From the NCBI GenBank assembly GCA_937944075.1, contig CALDZZ010000215.1, positions 1 to 23,927 of the forward strand: a stretch of 23,927 nt of DNA, written 5' to 3'. The position numbers and the translations under genes are program-made. Positions 7,200 to 15,929 of the stretch are shown here, piece after piece. How positions within the stretch are numbered: the stretch's first letter is position 1; every line of letters begins with the position of its first letter. Under the pieces are notes generated by a model. It worked only from the letters and a program-made list of their open reading frames with translations. It was not told the origin of the DNA and did not search any database. Source of the stretch: an uncultured Rhizobiaceae group bacterium (GTDB lineage Bacteria; Pseudomonadota; Alphaproteobacteria; Rhizobiales; Rhizobiaceae).

Positions 7200-8747
7200 A
7201 TGAATTTTAATCTAGATCGCCGTAGTGTCTTGAAGACAGGTGCTGCAGCAGCCGCTGCAACCACCATGACTTCAATTCCGGTAAAAGCTGCCAAAAAGGG
7301 TGGCAAGCTTCGTATTGGTATTGCCGGTGCGAATACATCTGACAGCTGGGATGGCCGTACGCATTCCGACTCATTCATGATCACACTTGGCCACGGTGCC
7401 GTGTTTGACTGTCTTACAGAAGTTGCTGCAGATGGTTCGCTAAAAGGTGAATTGGCAGAAAGCTGGGAAGCATCCGCAGATGCCAAGACATGGACTTTCA
7501 AACTACGCAAGGGCGTAACATTCCATAATGGCAAAGCATTTGGCGCTGATGATGTGATTGAATCACTCAAGATGCACACAGCTGAAGGTGCAAAATCTGC
7601 TGCCAAGCCAATCGTTGAAGCCATCACAGAGATGACAAAAGTCAGCGATAGCGAAGTGAAATTCGTATTGAAAGCCGGAAACGCCGATTTCCCGTTCCTT
7701 CTATCTGACTATCACATTCTTATGTACCCTGCAGGCGGCGCTGATGAAGCGATTGCAAAAGGTATCGGTACAGGTCTTTACTCGGTTGTCTCGTTTGACC
7801 CGGGTGTGCGTTGTACATTGAAGCGTGTTGCCGGTCACTATAAGGGTGATGACGCAGGTTATTTTGATGAAGTTGAAGCGATTGCGATCAACGATTCATC
7901 TGCTCGTCAAAACGCTATCATGACTGGTCAGGTTGATGTGATTAACCGCGTTGACTTCAAGACAGAAGCCTTGATGAAAGCAAACCCGAATGTAAATATC
8001 TTTGAAGTGACTGGTAACCAGCACTATACATTCCCGATGCAAACAAAACTTTCTCCGTTTGATGACCTTCAGGTTCGTAAGTCATTGAAGCACGCTATCA
8101 ATCGTCAGTAACTTGTAGACAAGGTTCTGCTCGGTCATGGTCAGGTTGCAAACGACCATCCAATTGGCCCTGCTAACCAGTACTTTGCTTCAGACCTTGA
8201 GCAAAACAGTTATGATCCGGAAAAAGCAAAATCCATGATCAAGGCTGCCGGTCTTGACGGACTGAAAGTTGACCTGTCAGCTGCTAACGCTGCCTTCCCG
8301 GGTGCGATTGACGCTGCTCAGCTTTATCAGGCCTCAGCAAAAGCTGCCGGCATTGATATCAATGTTGTTCAAGAGCCGGATGATGGCTACTGGTCAAACG
8401 TTTGGCTGAAAAAAGCATGGTGTGCATGTTACTGGTCAGGCCGTGCAACTGAGGACTGGATGTTCTCAACTGCCTATGAAACAGGTGTTCCGTGGAATGA
8501 TACCAACTGGGAAAATGCCCGCTTCCAGGAACTTCTTCTTAAAGCTCGTGCAGAACTTGATTCAGCAAAGCGCAAGGAGATGTACACTGAAATGCAGATG
8601 CTTATGTCTCAGGAAGGTGGCACTGTTGTTCCAATGTATGCAAACTACGTCGATGCTCATAGCACCAAGCTTGCAAACAGCGGCAAGCTCGGCAACAACT
8701 TCCAGCTTGACGGCTCACGCCTGATTGAGCGTTGGTGGTTTGCGTAA
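7200..8747 (+). pseudogene. Tat-exported oligopeptide-type solute-binding protein, interrupted by one in-frame TAA
   Basis: The frame spans 515 codons and encodes a family 5 extracellular solute-binding protein (DppA/OppA type), the normal size for the family. It starts with a strong AGGAG site and ATG at 7200. The N-terminus has a twin-arginine-like motif 'DRRSVLK' and an Ala-rich stretch, then 'GGKLRIGIAGA' opening the mature domain. Codon 304 (8109-8111) is TAA, in the conserved segment 'HAINRQ-stop-LVDKVLLGHG', where relatives usually have Glu, Gln or another polar residue. The same frame then continues without damage to 8747 ('NHGxxxx-like' ligand domain, ending 'LIERWWFA'). One base change (from CAA or GAA) explains it. 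The intact halves and uniform codon use point to a very recent mutation or a sequencing error. If real, the protein would stop after 303 residues and the importer would lose its receptor. Confidence 0.85.
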
Positions 8748-8774
8748 GCACCTAACGATCATAAGAAATAACAG

Positions 8775-8803
8775 ACGGGCGTTCTCAGGAACGCCCGTTT
8801 TTT
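8775..8803 (+). terminator. Rho-independent terminator after the oligopeptide transporter operon
   Basis: A perfect 10-bp stem, ACGGGCGTTC (8775-8784) with GAACGCCCGT (8789-8798), a TCAG loop, and a run of T to 8803. It lies 28 bp after the binding-protein stop. The minus-strand operon ends at 8815, and the same stem may serve it too, though the T-tract on that side is poor. Confidence 0.92.
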
Positions 8804-8814
8804 ATGGGAAAAAC

Positions 8815-10755
8815 TTAAAGTGTATCGCGATTTTCAAATATATATCGAGATGCCTCTTCTCTGGTTTCAAAGATATGCGGCTGTATAGAGCGTTGTTTTA
8901 AATCTTCTCCAAGCTTCTGGCGCAGGAAAGCACTCGTCGTGTAGCGGGTTGCTGTCAGGTAATAGTCGTATTCCAGCTGGCTTAGCAGATTTGCAAACTT
9001 GCCTGCCAGACGTGGCGCAATGGATATGCCATCATGGTTTGAGATGATGTTTACCTTTTGACCCAACTCCTTGAAAAACTTGTTTGCACCCTTTGACAGT
9101 TTAGCCAAATCTTCCTTTGTCGTAATATCCAGCCCACTCATGTTGATGTAGACAATATTTTGTTGCTTGTCGTAAGACAGCCTGTCCGAGAGTGGAATTT
9201 CCAGCAAACGCTTGCGCAGTTTCATCGTCTTGTTTTCAAAGATTGAACGATCCATCAGCACAGGTTCGTCAATGACCGGTTTGAAATCCATGTTCGCAAG
9301 AATGTCTTTTTCAATATCGATGCCTGGGGCAACTTCATTCAATTGAAGACCATTGTCTGTCAGGCGAAATACGCAACGCTCGGTTATGTATAAAACTTCC
9401 TTGCCTTGTTCGGCAGTGAACTTTCCGTTGAAGGTGATTTGCTCAACCTCAGAGGTGAACTTGCGTGCTTTTCCCTCTTGTATGATTTTCAATTCGCCAT
9501 CGCCAGTTTTCACTTTCAGCCCACCTGCTGTAAAGGTACCGACGAACAATACCTTTCGGGCATTTTGTGAAATGTTTATAAAGCCGCCTGCGCCTGCAAA
9601 GCGGTTTTTAAAACGACTTACATTTACATTGCCGTGGCGATCTGTTTCGGCCATGCCCAGGCAGGCAAGATCCAGTCCGCCGCCATCATAAAAGTCAAAT
9701 TGCTGGTTGGTCTGAATAATTGCATTTGCATTAATTGCTGCTCCGAAATCAAGACCGGATTGGGGTACACCACCCAAGACACCTGCTTCGGTTGTCAGCG
9801 TAATATTATCGATGATGTTTTCTTCATTTGCGACTGCACCCACACCCTCCGGCATGCCAATGCCCAGATTGACAACGCCATTAACAGGCAATTCCATGGC
9901 AGCACGTCTTGCAATGATTTTGCGTTCGGAAAGCGCCATTGGAACCGGGTCGCTCACGACGCTTTTGATACGACCGGAGAAGCCATGATCGTATGGTGTT
10001 TTATAGGTCTGTAAATGCTCGTCAGGCTCTGCAATGACCACGCAGTCAACCAGATTCCCTGGTACAATCACTTCCTTTGGCAATAGTGAACCTGCTGCTG
10101 CAATGCGTTCGACTTGTGCTATCACCAAACCACCGGAATTCTTGGCGGCCATTGCAATCGCCAACATGTCCAGTGTCAAGGCTTCACGCTCCATTGTGAT
10201 ATTGCCCAACGGGTCCGCTGTTGTACCACGAATAAGCGCAACATCTACAGGAATGGAATGATAGAAGAGCCATTCCTCTTCGTTGATTTCCTTCAGTTCA
10301 ACAAGCGGCTTTGTGGTAATGTCATTAATGGCCCCACCAGACTGGCGCGGATCCACAAACGTGTGCAAGCCAACCTTGGAAAACATGCCGGGTTTTCTGG
10401 CAGCTATATCTCGGTAGAGTTGTGATATACAGCCAAGTGGCAGATTATAGGCTTCAATTTCATTCGCCACTGCCATGGCGCCCAGTTTTGGAACCAGCGA
10501 CCAATGTCCTCCAACAGCCCGCTTTACAAGTCCAGGCTTTGCCAGCCTGTTTAACCCCTTTTCAGCACCATCGCCTGGAGCTGCTGCAAACAGGAGGGAT
10601 AAATCCTTGGGAGACTGATGAGTTGTAAAGCGTTCTTCAATGCCACGCAGAAGGCTTTCAGGCGTCCCGATACCAACGAAGCCGGAAACACAAACGGTAT
10701 CACCGTCACCAATTGTTGCTATTGCATTTTCCAGTGAGACGACTTTGTCTACCAT
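8815..10755 (-). CDS. Propionate/acetate CoA-transferase-like enzyme (YdiF/Pct type) with extra C-terminal domain
   Basis: A 646-residue family I CoA-transferase with both halves fused, as in YdiF and clostridial propionate CoA-transferase (about 520-530 residues). These enzymes move CoA between carboxylic acids. The N-terminal half has 'SGFVGIGTPESLL' (24-36). The C-terminal half has 'NLGIGMPEGV' (296-305) and the catalytic glutamate, probably Glu323, in 'TTEAGVLGGVP'. Beyond about residue 515 there are ~130 additional residues that alternate strand and helix and end 'FETREEASRYIF'; they loosely resemble a STAS/SpoIIAA-like fold, but I cannot confirm it. The gene is last in the phaE-phaC operon, 14 bases after phaC, with AGGAAGG before its ATG. 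A role in charging a hydroxy acid with CoA for polyester synthesis is inferred from this position. Confidence 0.88.
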   Translation of the reverse strand: MVDKVVSLENAIATIGDGDTVCVSGFVGIGTPESLLRGIEERFTTHQSPKDLSLLFAAAPGDGAEKGLNRLAKPGLVKRAVGGHWSLVPKLGAMAVANEIEAYNLPLGCISQLYRDIAARKPGMFSKVGLHTFVDPRQSGGAINDITTKPLVELKEINEEEWLFYHSIPVDVALIRGTTADPLGNITMEREALTLDMLAIAMAAKNSGGLVIAQVERIAAAGSLLPKEVIVPGNLVDCVVIAEPDEHLQTYKTPYDHGFSGRIKSVVSDPVPMALSERKIIARRAAMELPVNGVVNLGIGMPEGVGAVANEENIIDNITLTTEAGVLGGVPQSGLDFGAAINANAIIQTNQQFDFYDGGGLDLACLGMAETDRHGNVNVSRFKNRFAGAGGFINISQNARKVLFVGTFTAGGLKVKTGDGELKIIQEGKARKFTSEVEQITFNGKFTAEQGKEVLYITERCVFRLTDNGLQLNEVAPGIDIEKDILANMDFKPVIDEPVLMDRSIFENKTMKLRKRLLEIPLSDRLSYDKQQNIVYINMSGLDITTKEDLAKLSKGANKFFKELGQKVNIISNHDGISIAPRLAGKFANLLSQLEYDYYLTATRYTTSAFLRQKLGEDLKQRSIQPHIFETREEASRYIFENRDTL

Positions 10756-10769
10756 CAGTTTCTGCCTTC

Positions 10770-12008
10770 CTAGCCTTGAATTTGCTTCTTTGATTTTTTC
10801 TTTTTTACCCCAGCCTCATTTTTCTGTTTTTTGTCAGGCAAGGGATCAAGCCTTTTCTCAAGCCATGAGACAACGCCGCCTGCAACCACGCCTTGCGCCT
10901 TGCGGCTAACGAACACACCAACATGCCCACCGGGAAAACCTATTTCCTCATACTGGTCATCCGACAATAGATTGCCCATGGCCTTTGAGCAGCTAACCGG
11001 AATAATATGATCCTGTTCAGCAAAAATATTGAGAACCGGGCAGGTGATGTTTGAAAGGTCTAGTTTCTCGCCACACAACATAAATTGCCCTTTCACCAGA
11101 AGGTTTTCACGGTAAAGATCGTTCAACCACTGGCGTGCAGCCTCACCAGGGTGGTCGGGTCTGTCAGCAATCCATTTTTCCATGCGCAGGAAGTTGAGCA
11201 TCATTGCTTCATTTCCTTCCATTCTGGCAAGGCCGATATTGTATTTTGTCATGCTGGCGATAGGGGTCAGTGCAGAGAATACTGCACCGGTCATTTCACC
11301 AGGCAACATGCCATGTGTGTCTATTAACAGATCAACATCGTCCTTTGACAAATTGCCAACCCATGAATTCAAGAACCCTTCTCCGCGCCAGAAGTTTTCC
11401 TGATCACCGTGAAAATCAATCGGTGTTATGGCAAGTGCCAACCCTGCAAAAAGCTCTGGCCTTAATGCTGCCAGCATGGCTGCGAAAGTACCCCCTTCGC
11501 AAATTCCAAAGAGGTTCACCGGCTTCTTGTCATTGGCCTCATATAAATATTCAACACATGACCCCAGATAGCGTTCGACGTAATCATCAAAATTGAGATA
11601 TTGATCCGCTCTGGTCGGATTTCCCCAATCAACCACATAAAGATCAATTCCAGCCATCAAGAGATTGCGCACTAGCGAGCGGTCTTCCTGCAAGTCAATC
11701 ATGGTCTGACGGCCGAACAATCCATAACATATGATCATTGGCGGAATGTCTTTTCGCACCTCTGCAAGCGGCCTGTATCTAAACAGGCGAACCTTGTCGA
11801 TTTCAAATACAACGTCGGCAGGTGTTTCTGCAATTTCCACATCCTTGTCTTTTATTCGACCAAGGAAGTTGTTTGACTTTACCATCTGTTCGCCAGTTTT
11901 GAGCATGTATTGCCAGGCAAGCGACCATGCTTCTTGAGCCTCCAAAAGGGCTTGATCAGAAATTTGAGGCGGGTTCTGCTCCTTGTCTGGCGAACGCTTT
12001 TCAGGCAT
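10770..12008 (-). CDS. phaC: Class III poly(hydroxyalkanoate) synthase subunit PhaC
   Basis: A 412-residue alpha/beta-hydrolase-fold polyester synthase that joins hydroxyacyl-CoA units and releases CoA, acting at the granule surface. The lipase-like box is 'GICEGG' with nucleophile Cys170. Asp333 in 'FAEQDHIIP' and His362 in 'GGHVGVF' complete the triad. Other conserved parts are 'YGLFGRQTMIDLQEDRSLV' (95-113) and 'VVDWGNPTRAD' (125-135). The length (about 400, not 560-600) and the adjacent phaE define class III. The C-terminus is lysine-rich (KKKKSKK). Its ATG overlaps the phaE stop by one base (TAATG), implying coupled synthesis of the two subunits. Specificity for 3- or 4-hydroxy acids cannot be read from the sequence. 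Confidence 0.95.
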   Translation of the reverse strand: MPEKRSPDKEQNPPQISDQALLEAQEAWSLAWQYMLKTGEQMVKSNNFLGRIKDKDVEIAETPADVVFEIDKVRLFRYRPLAEVRKDIPPMIICYGLFGRQTMIDLQEDRSLVRNLLMAGIDLYVVDWGNPTRADQYLNFDDYVERYLGSCVEYLYEANDKKPVNLFGICEGGTFAAMLAALRPELFAGLALAITPIDFHGDQENFWRGEGFLNSWVGNLSKDDVDLLIDTHGMLPGEMTGAVFSALTPIASMTKYNIGLARMEGNEAMMLNFLRMEKWIADRPDHPGEAARQWLNDLYRENLLVKGQFMLCGEKLDLSNITCPVLNIFAEQDHIIPVSCSKAMGNLLSDDQYEEIGFPGGHVGVFVSRKAQGVVAGGVVSWLEKRLDPLPDKKQKNEAGVKKKKSKKQIQG

Positions 12009-12793
12009 TAGTTTCCACCTCTCAAACTGGCGACTTCGCGCTTTAGAGTGCGCAATTCCCGTCTTAGTTCATGAACCGTTTTGGTAAGGTCATCCACTTC
12101 TGTGCGCGTTGGCATCTGATACATAGCAGACCAGGCTTCAGCGGTTTCTTTTTGACGTGCCTTTATTTCTGTTGACGCCCTTATCATGCGTTTTTGCGCG
12201 TCCATGAATTGCTGTGTTCTTTGTGTCTCTAACAATTCATGATTTGCAGCCTTGAGCCATTCGTTCATGGCACCTTCAGGATTTGCCGACTTCAAGTCGT
12301 CAACCGTATATTTTTCGTTGAAACGCCCCAGGGTTCTTATCCAAGCTTCCTGCATGACTTTACCCATGTCAGTTGCTGCTTTTGAATAATCCAGGGATTC
12401 GCGCCAGGTGGCAGCCGCTTCGTGTTGTGGCGTAGCCATATCTGCAAACTTTGGCCCATCTGCTATTGATTGCAAAATTACCCGTAATTGTTCAGGGGCG
12501 TACTGGGTCCAGTTTGCAGGTTCCAGCATGGCGAGAAAAGCGTTATGGGTTGCTTCAAAGCCACCCGCAAATTCGCCTGTCTTGTTGGCAAAGATGTTAG
12601 GGTCCCAGTCCGGAACCCAGCTCTTTATAAAGCTGTCCCAATTGGGATAGCCTTCTTCCACCTTAATGCCTTCAAAAGATTTCGCAAACGTCTCCATGGC
12701 TTCTGTTTGAGCTTTGAAGAAAGCCTGTTGTCCCTTTTCCCAGACTTCAAACATCTGATCCATATTGGCTTCGACGGTATCTTTTTCAGTCAT
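12008..12793 (-). CDS. phaE: Class III poly(hydroxyalkanoate) synthase subunit PhaE
   Basis: A 261-residue mostly helical, hydrophilic protein. The N-terminus ('MFEVWEKGQQAFFKAQ'), central Trp-rich segments ('WTQYAPEQLRVILQS') and a charged C-terminal coiled coil ('VHELRRELRTLKREVASLR') fit the PhaE subunit, which activates PhaC. It is shorter than the ~350-residue PhaE of purple sulfur bacteria. Direct 1-nt overlap with phaC is the strongest support. AGGAAA precedes the ATG. The identification depends on context as much as on sequence, since PhaE proteins diverge quickly. Confidence 0.88.
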   Translation of the reverse strand: MTEKDTVEANMDQMFEVWEKGQQAFFKAQTEAMETFAKSFEGIKVEEGYPNWDSFIKSWVPDWDPNIFANKTGEFAGGFEATHNAFLAMLEPANWTQYAPEQLRVILQSIADGPKFADMATPQHEAAATWRESLDYSKAATDMGKVMQEAWIRTLGRFNEKYTVDDLKSANPEGAMNEWLKAANHELLETQRTQQFMDAQKRMIRASTEIKARQKETAEAWSAMYQMPTRTEVDDLTKTVHELRRELRTLKREVASLRGGN

Positions 12794-12811
12794 TATGTTT
12801 CCTGTTCGCGG

Positions 12812-13972
12812 TTACAACGCCTTGGTGTAAATATCGAGTGCTGCCTCATAGGTCATGTCACGCGGATTGTTTACGAGCAATCGCTGTTGCTTCATGGCAT
12901 CTTCAGCCAGCATTGGCAGGTGATTGTGATTAACCCCCACTTCTGCAAGCTTGGATTGCATGCCAAGCTCCGGACCCATTTTCATGAAACCATCCACCAT
13001 GCCCTTACAGGCATCTACTTCGGATTTACCAGCAAGGTCAGGAAAGATAATTGGCGCAATTTCTGCATATTGTGCTGCAGCACTTGCCTCACTCATGTTG
13101 AAATCTAGAACATATGGCAACACGAGCGCATTGGACAAACCGTGCGGCACATGAAAATGCCCACCCAGCGGATAAGCCAGCGCATGTACGGCTGCAACGG
13201 GTGCATTGGCGAATGCCATGCCAGCAAGCATTGAACCCAGCAACATGTCAGAACGGGCTTCCTTGTTTTTGCCATCTGTACAGGCCGTATGAATAGCACC
13301 ACCCAACAATTGCAGCGCCTGACGTGCAAGTGTATCGGATACGATGTTTTTCTTGTGTTTTGAGGTGTAGGCCTCAATTGCGTGTACCATTGCATCAATG
13401 CCTGTGGCAGCTGTAACAGCTGCCGGAAGACCGGTTGTCAACTCGGCATCCAATACAGCCCAATCTGGCAAGAGCTGATGGGAGACTACGCCTTTTTTCT
13501 CGTTAGTGCCGGTTGTGACAATGGAAATCGGTGTAACTTCTGAACCTGTACCTGCAGTAGTGGGTGCCAGTACCATAGGAAGGCGTCCACCCTTGACTAG
13601 GCCCACGCCATACATTTCCTCGATGGGTTGATCAGAATCAATCAAGACTGCAATCAGCTTTGCTGTATCCATGGAAGAACCACCGCCAACGGATACAACC
13701 CCGTCAACGCCAGCGCCCTTGCACTCATCAACGGCTGCTAGGATCATCGCTTCCGGCGGATCAGCTACAACATCATCAATGATATGGACATCAATCTTGG
13801 CTTCCTTGAGACTGTCGAGCGCGGCCTTGGCCAGCCCTAGCTCCAGGATAATCTTGTCTGTGACAAAGGCAATCTTCTTGCAGCCCATGTCTGCCATGAT
13901 GCCACCAATTTTTGCAGTGCTGCCAACCTCTGAAAGAATTGACTTTGTTGTCTGGAATTGAAACGCATGCAT
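12812..13972 (-). CDS. Iron-containing (group III) alcohol dehydrogenase
   Basis: A 386-residue Fe-type NAD(P)-dependent alcohol dehydrogenase. The nucleotide-binding loop is 'VGGGSSMDTAK' (95-105), followed by 'PTTAGTGSEVTP' (137-148). The predicted metal ligands are all present: Asp193, His197, His263 and His277 ('GIDAMVHAIEAY' and 'AVHALAYPLGGHFHVPHG'). Family members reduce aldehydes to alcohols or the reverse; clostridial 4-hydroxybutyrate dehydrogenase (succinate semialdehyde reductase) belongs here. It shares 'QQRLLVNN' near the C-terminus and 'AVHAL-YP-GG--HVPHG' with that enzyme, as I remember it, but other members do too. It lies 16 bases after the TPP enzyme and 18 before phaE, so it is part of the polyester operon. 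Substrate is inference. Confidence 0.93.
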   Translation of the reverse strand: MHAFQFQTTKSILSEVGSTAKIGGIMADMGCKKIAFVTDKIILELGLAKAALDSLKEAKIDVHIIDDVVADPPEAMILAAVDECKGAGVDGVVSVGGGSSMDTAKLIAVLIDSDQPIEEMYGVGLVKGGRLPMVLAPTTAGTGSEVTPISIVTTGTNEKKGVVSHQLLPDWAVLDAELTTGLPAAVTAATGIDAMVHAIEAYTSKHKKNIVSDTLARQALQLLGGAIHTACTDGKNKEARSDMLLGSMLAGMAFANAPVAAVHALAYPLGGHFHVPHGLSNALVLPYVLDFNMSEASAAAQYAEIAPIIFPDLAGKSEVDACKGMVDGFMKMGPELGMQSKLAEVGVNHNHLPMLAEDAMKQQRLLVNNPRDMTYEAALDIYTKAL

Positions 13973-13988
13973 TTTATATTGTTACCTT

Positions 13989-15656
13989 TTATTCTGTTGG
14001 TTCATCTTCAAACGACTTGAGGCTCTTCAATCGTTCTGTCAATTTCATGTTTTCTGAATAATCAACCGGACAATCAATCAAAGAAACTCCGCCATCATTG
14101 ATTGCTGTTGTCAGAACGGATTGCAGATCTTCAGCTTTTTCAACCTTGTACCCGTTGGCACCAAAGCTTTCAGCGAACTTGATGAAGTCCGGATTGCCAA
14201 CATCGACATTACTTTTGCGGCCAAACTCACGAAGCTGATGCCACTCGATCAGTCCAAGTTTGTTGTCGTTAAACATCAAGATTGTAATGTTGAGACCCAA
14301 ACGGACAGCGGTTTCCACTTCCTGGTTATTCATCATGAAACCGCCATCACCCGTAACAGCAAGCACATTTCTTTCCGGGTAAACCAGCTTGGCAGCTATA
14401 GCGCCCGGCAAAGCGATGCCCATGGAGGCAAAACCATTAGAAATGATACAGGTATTTGGACGTTCAGCCTGGAACATGCGGGCCATCCACATTTTATGTG
14501 CGCCTACATCTGAAATGACGACGTCTTCAGGTTCAAGACACTGACGAATGTCATAAATTATTTTTTGCGGTTTTACAGGATAGCTGACATCTTCCGCATG
14601 GCGATTTAATTCATGGGAAATTTTCTTGCGAAGGCTTTTCATGGCCGGGGACGGCTCGCGGTCACATTGCGCACCGATTCGAGCCATGGAATCCTTCAAA
14701 TCACCAATAACACCAGCTTCTACAATATAATGAGAATCAACTTCTGCAGGAGAACCATCCACGTGAATGATTTTTTTATCGTAGTTCGGGTTCCAGTGCG
14801 CAGGGTCATATTCAACCATGTCATATCCAACACAGATAACGAGATCAGCGTCATCAATACCAAATGCCACGAGGTCATGTGCCTTGAGACCAACTGTGCC
14901 AAGACTTAGGTGATGCGAGGATGGAATAACGCCCTTTGCCATGAAGGTCGTTGCAACGGGTGCGTTGATGCTTTCTGCAAATTCAATGAGTGCATCAGAT
15001 GCCCCATGTCTTATTATACCGTTACCGGCAATAATAATCGGGTTATTGGCCTTTGTAATCATCTCCGCAACCTGACGACACTTGCCGCGTGCAGCATTAG
15101 GCGCGCTTGCAGATTGAACCTTGAGGGGTACCAGAGAGCCAACATCCATATCGGCAATATTTTCAGGGAAATCTATAAATGCAGCGCCGGGCTTTTCTGC
15201 TTGTGCGAATTTAAAGGCTTTACGGACAACTTCCGGAACAATTTCTGGCGCTCTTATTTGAGTGCTGTATTTCGTAATGGGTTCAAAGAGATTAACCAGA
15301 TCCAATATCTGGTGGCTTTCCTTGTGCATTCTGGTTGTTGCGCCCTGTCCAGCGATTGCCACCATCGGAGCCCTGTCCATATTGCCATCTGCGACACCGG
15401 TTACGAGATTTGTGGCGCCAGGACCCAGGGTTGACATACAGACACCGGCCTTGCCTGTCAGCCTTCCGTAAACATCAGCCATAAAAGCTGCACCCTGTTC
15501 ATGGCGTGTAACAACAAACTCTATGGAACTGTCCAGAAGTGCATCCATGACAGCTATGTTTTCTTCCCCGGGAATTCCGAAAATATAATCCACCCCTTCG
15601 TTTTCCAGACACTTTACCAATAGCTGCGCTGCTGTGGTATTTTTCTCCTTGGGCAA
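13989..15656 (-). CDS. Thiamine-diphosphate-dependent enzyme, acetolactate-synthase-like (possible 2-oxoacid decarboxylase)
   Basis: A 555-residue TPP enzyme with the usual three domains. The cofactor-activating glutamate is Glu53 ('TRHEQGAAFMADVYGR'). The middle domain lies around 190-330. The TPP/Mg motif begins 'GDGGFMMNNQEV' (436-447) and ends near Asn463-Asn465. Annotation by similarity would say acetolactate synthase large subunit, but no ilvN-type small subunit is adjacent and the gene leads a polyester operon. Cyanobacterial 2-oxoglutarate decarboxylases were long annotated the same way, and my memory of that group ('GVDYIFG-PGEEN', 'HKESHQ') fits well. The start is TTG at 15656, with GGAG seven bases upstream; the N-terminus is right for the family. 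The divergent control region with PhaR-like sites lies just upstream. Confidence 0.88.
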   Translation of the reverse strand: MPKEKNTTAAQLLVKCLENEGVDYIFGIPGEENIAVMDALLDSSIEFVVTRHEQGAAFMADVYGRLTGKAGVCMSTLGPGATNLVTGVADGNMDRAPMVAIAGQGATTRMHKESHQILDLVNLFEPITKYSTQIRAPEIVPEVVRKAFKFAQAEKPGAAFIDFPENIADMDVGSLVPLKVQSASAPNAARGKCRQVAEMITKANNPIIIAGNGIIRHGASDALIEFAESINAPVATTFMAKGVIPSSHHLSLGTVGLKAHDLVAFGIDDADLVICVGYDMVEYDPAHWNPNYDKKIIHVDGSPAEVDSHYIVEAGVIGDLKDSMARIGAQCDREPSPAMKSLRKKISHELNRHAEDVSYPVKPQKIIYDIRQCLEPEDVVISDVGAHKMWMARMFQAERPNTCIISNGFASMGIALPGAIAAKLVYPERNVLAVTGDGGFMMNNQEVETAVRLGLNITILMFNDNKLGLIEWHQLREFGRKSNVDVGNPDFIKFAESFGANGYKVEKAEDLQSVLTTAINDGGVSLIDCPVDYSENMKLTERLKSLKSFEDEPTE

Positions 15657-15929
15657 AATTATTCTCCGTAATTAGTTGAACTTGCTATTTACAATGTTTT
15701 TTGTCGACATAAGTTGCAGTTTTATGTCTGCAAATGAAAATTTTCTGCGGTTTTTCCCGCTTTGCAGAAAAATTTATAAAATCTTATATCTATAAATAGT
15801 AGTCATTTATCAAGTGTTTTGATTGCATAAGCATGTTGCAGAAAATGCACAATTGTTTGTTCTGAAAGGCAAAACTAGAATTTCCAGACTATGAAAACAG
15901 ATTATTTTTGTGCGTTGCACAATTTTTTG

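Noticed and set aside
8109..8111. Programmed recoding (selenocysteine or pyrrolysine) at the in-frame stop
   Set aside because: The codon is TAA, not TGA or TAG, and relatives have an ordinary polar residue here. Mutation or sequencing error is simpler.
12488..13108. 206-codon plus-strand open frame opposite phaE and the alcohol dehydrogenase
   Set aside because: It runs antisense to two genes with clear families, has no recognisable domain and no convincing ribosome site. It is a shadow of coding sequence.
14910..15434. 174-codon plus-strand open frame opposite the TPP enzyme
   Set aside because: Cys- and Asn-rich composition is typical of a reverse-frame shadow; the minus-strand gene has full catalytic motifs.
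13989..15656. Branched-chain amino-acid biosynthesis role for the TPP enzyme
   Set aside because: No small subunit, ilvC or ilvD is adjacent, and the gene leads a polyester operon. The role is not excluded, but context does not support it.
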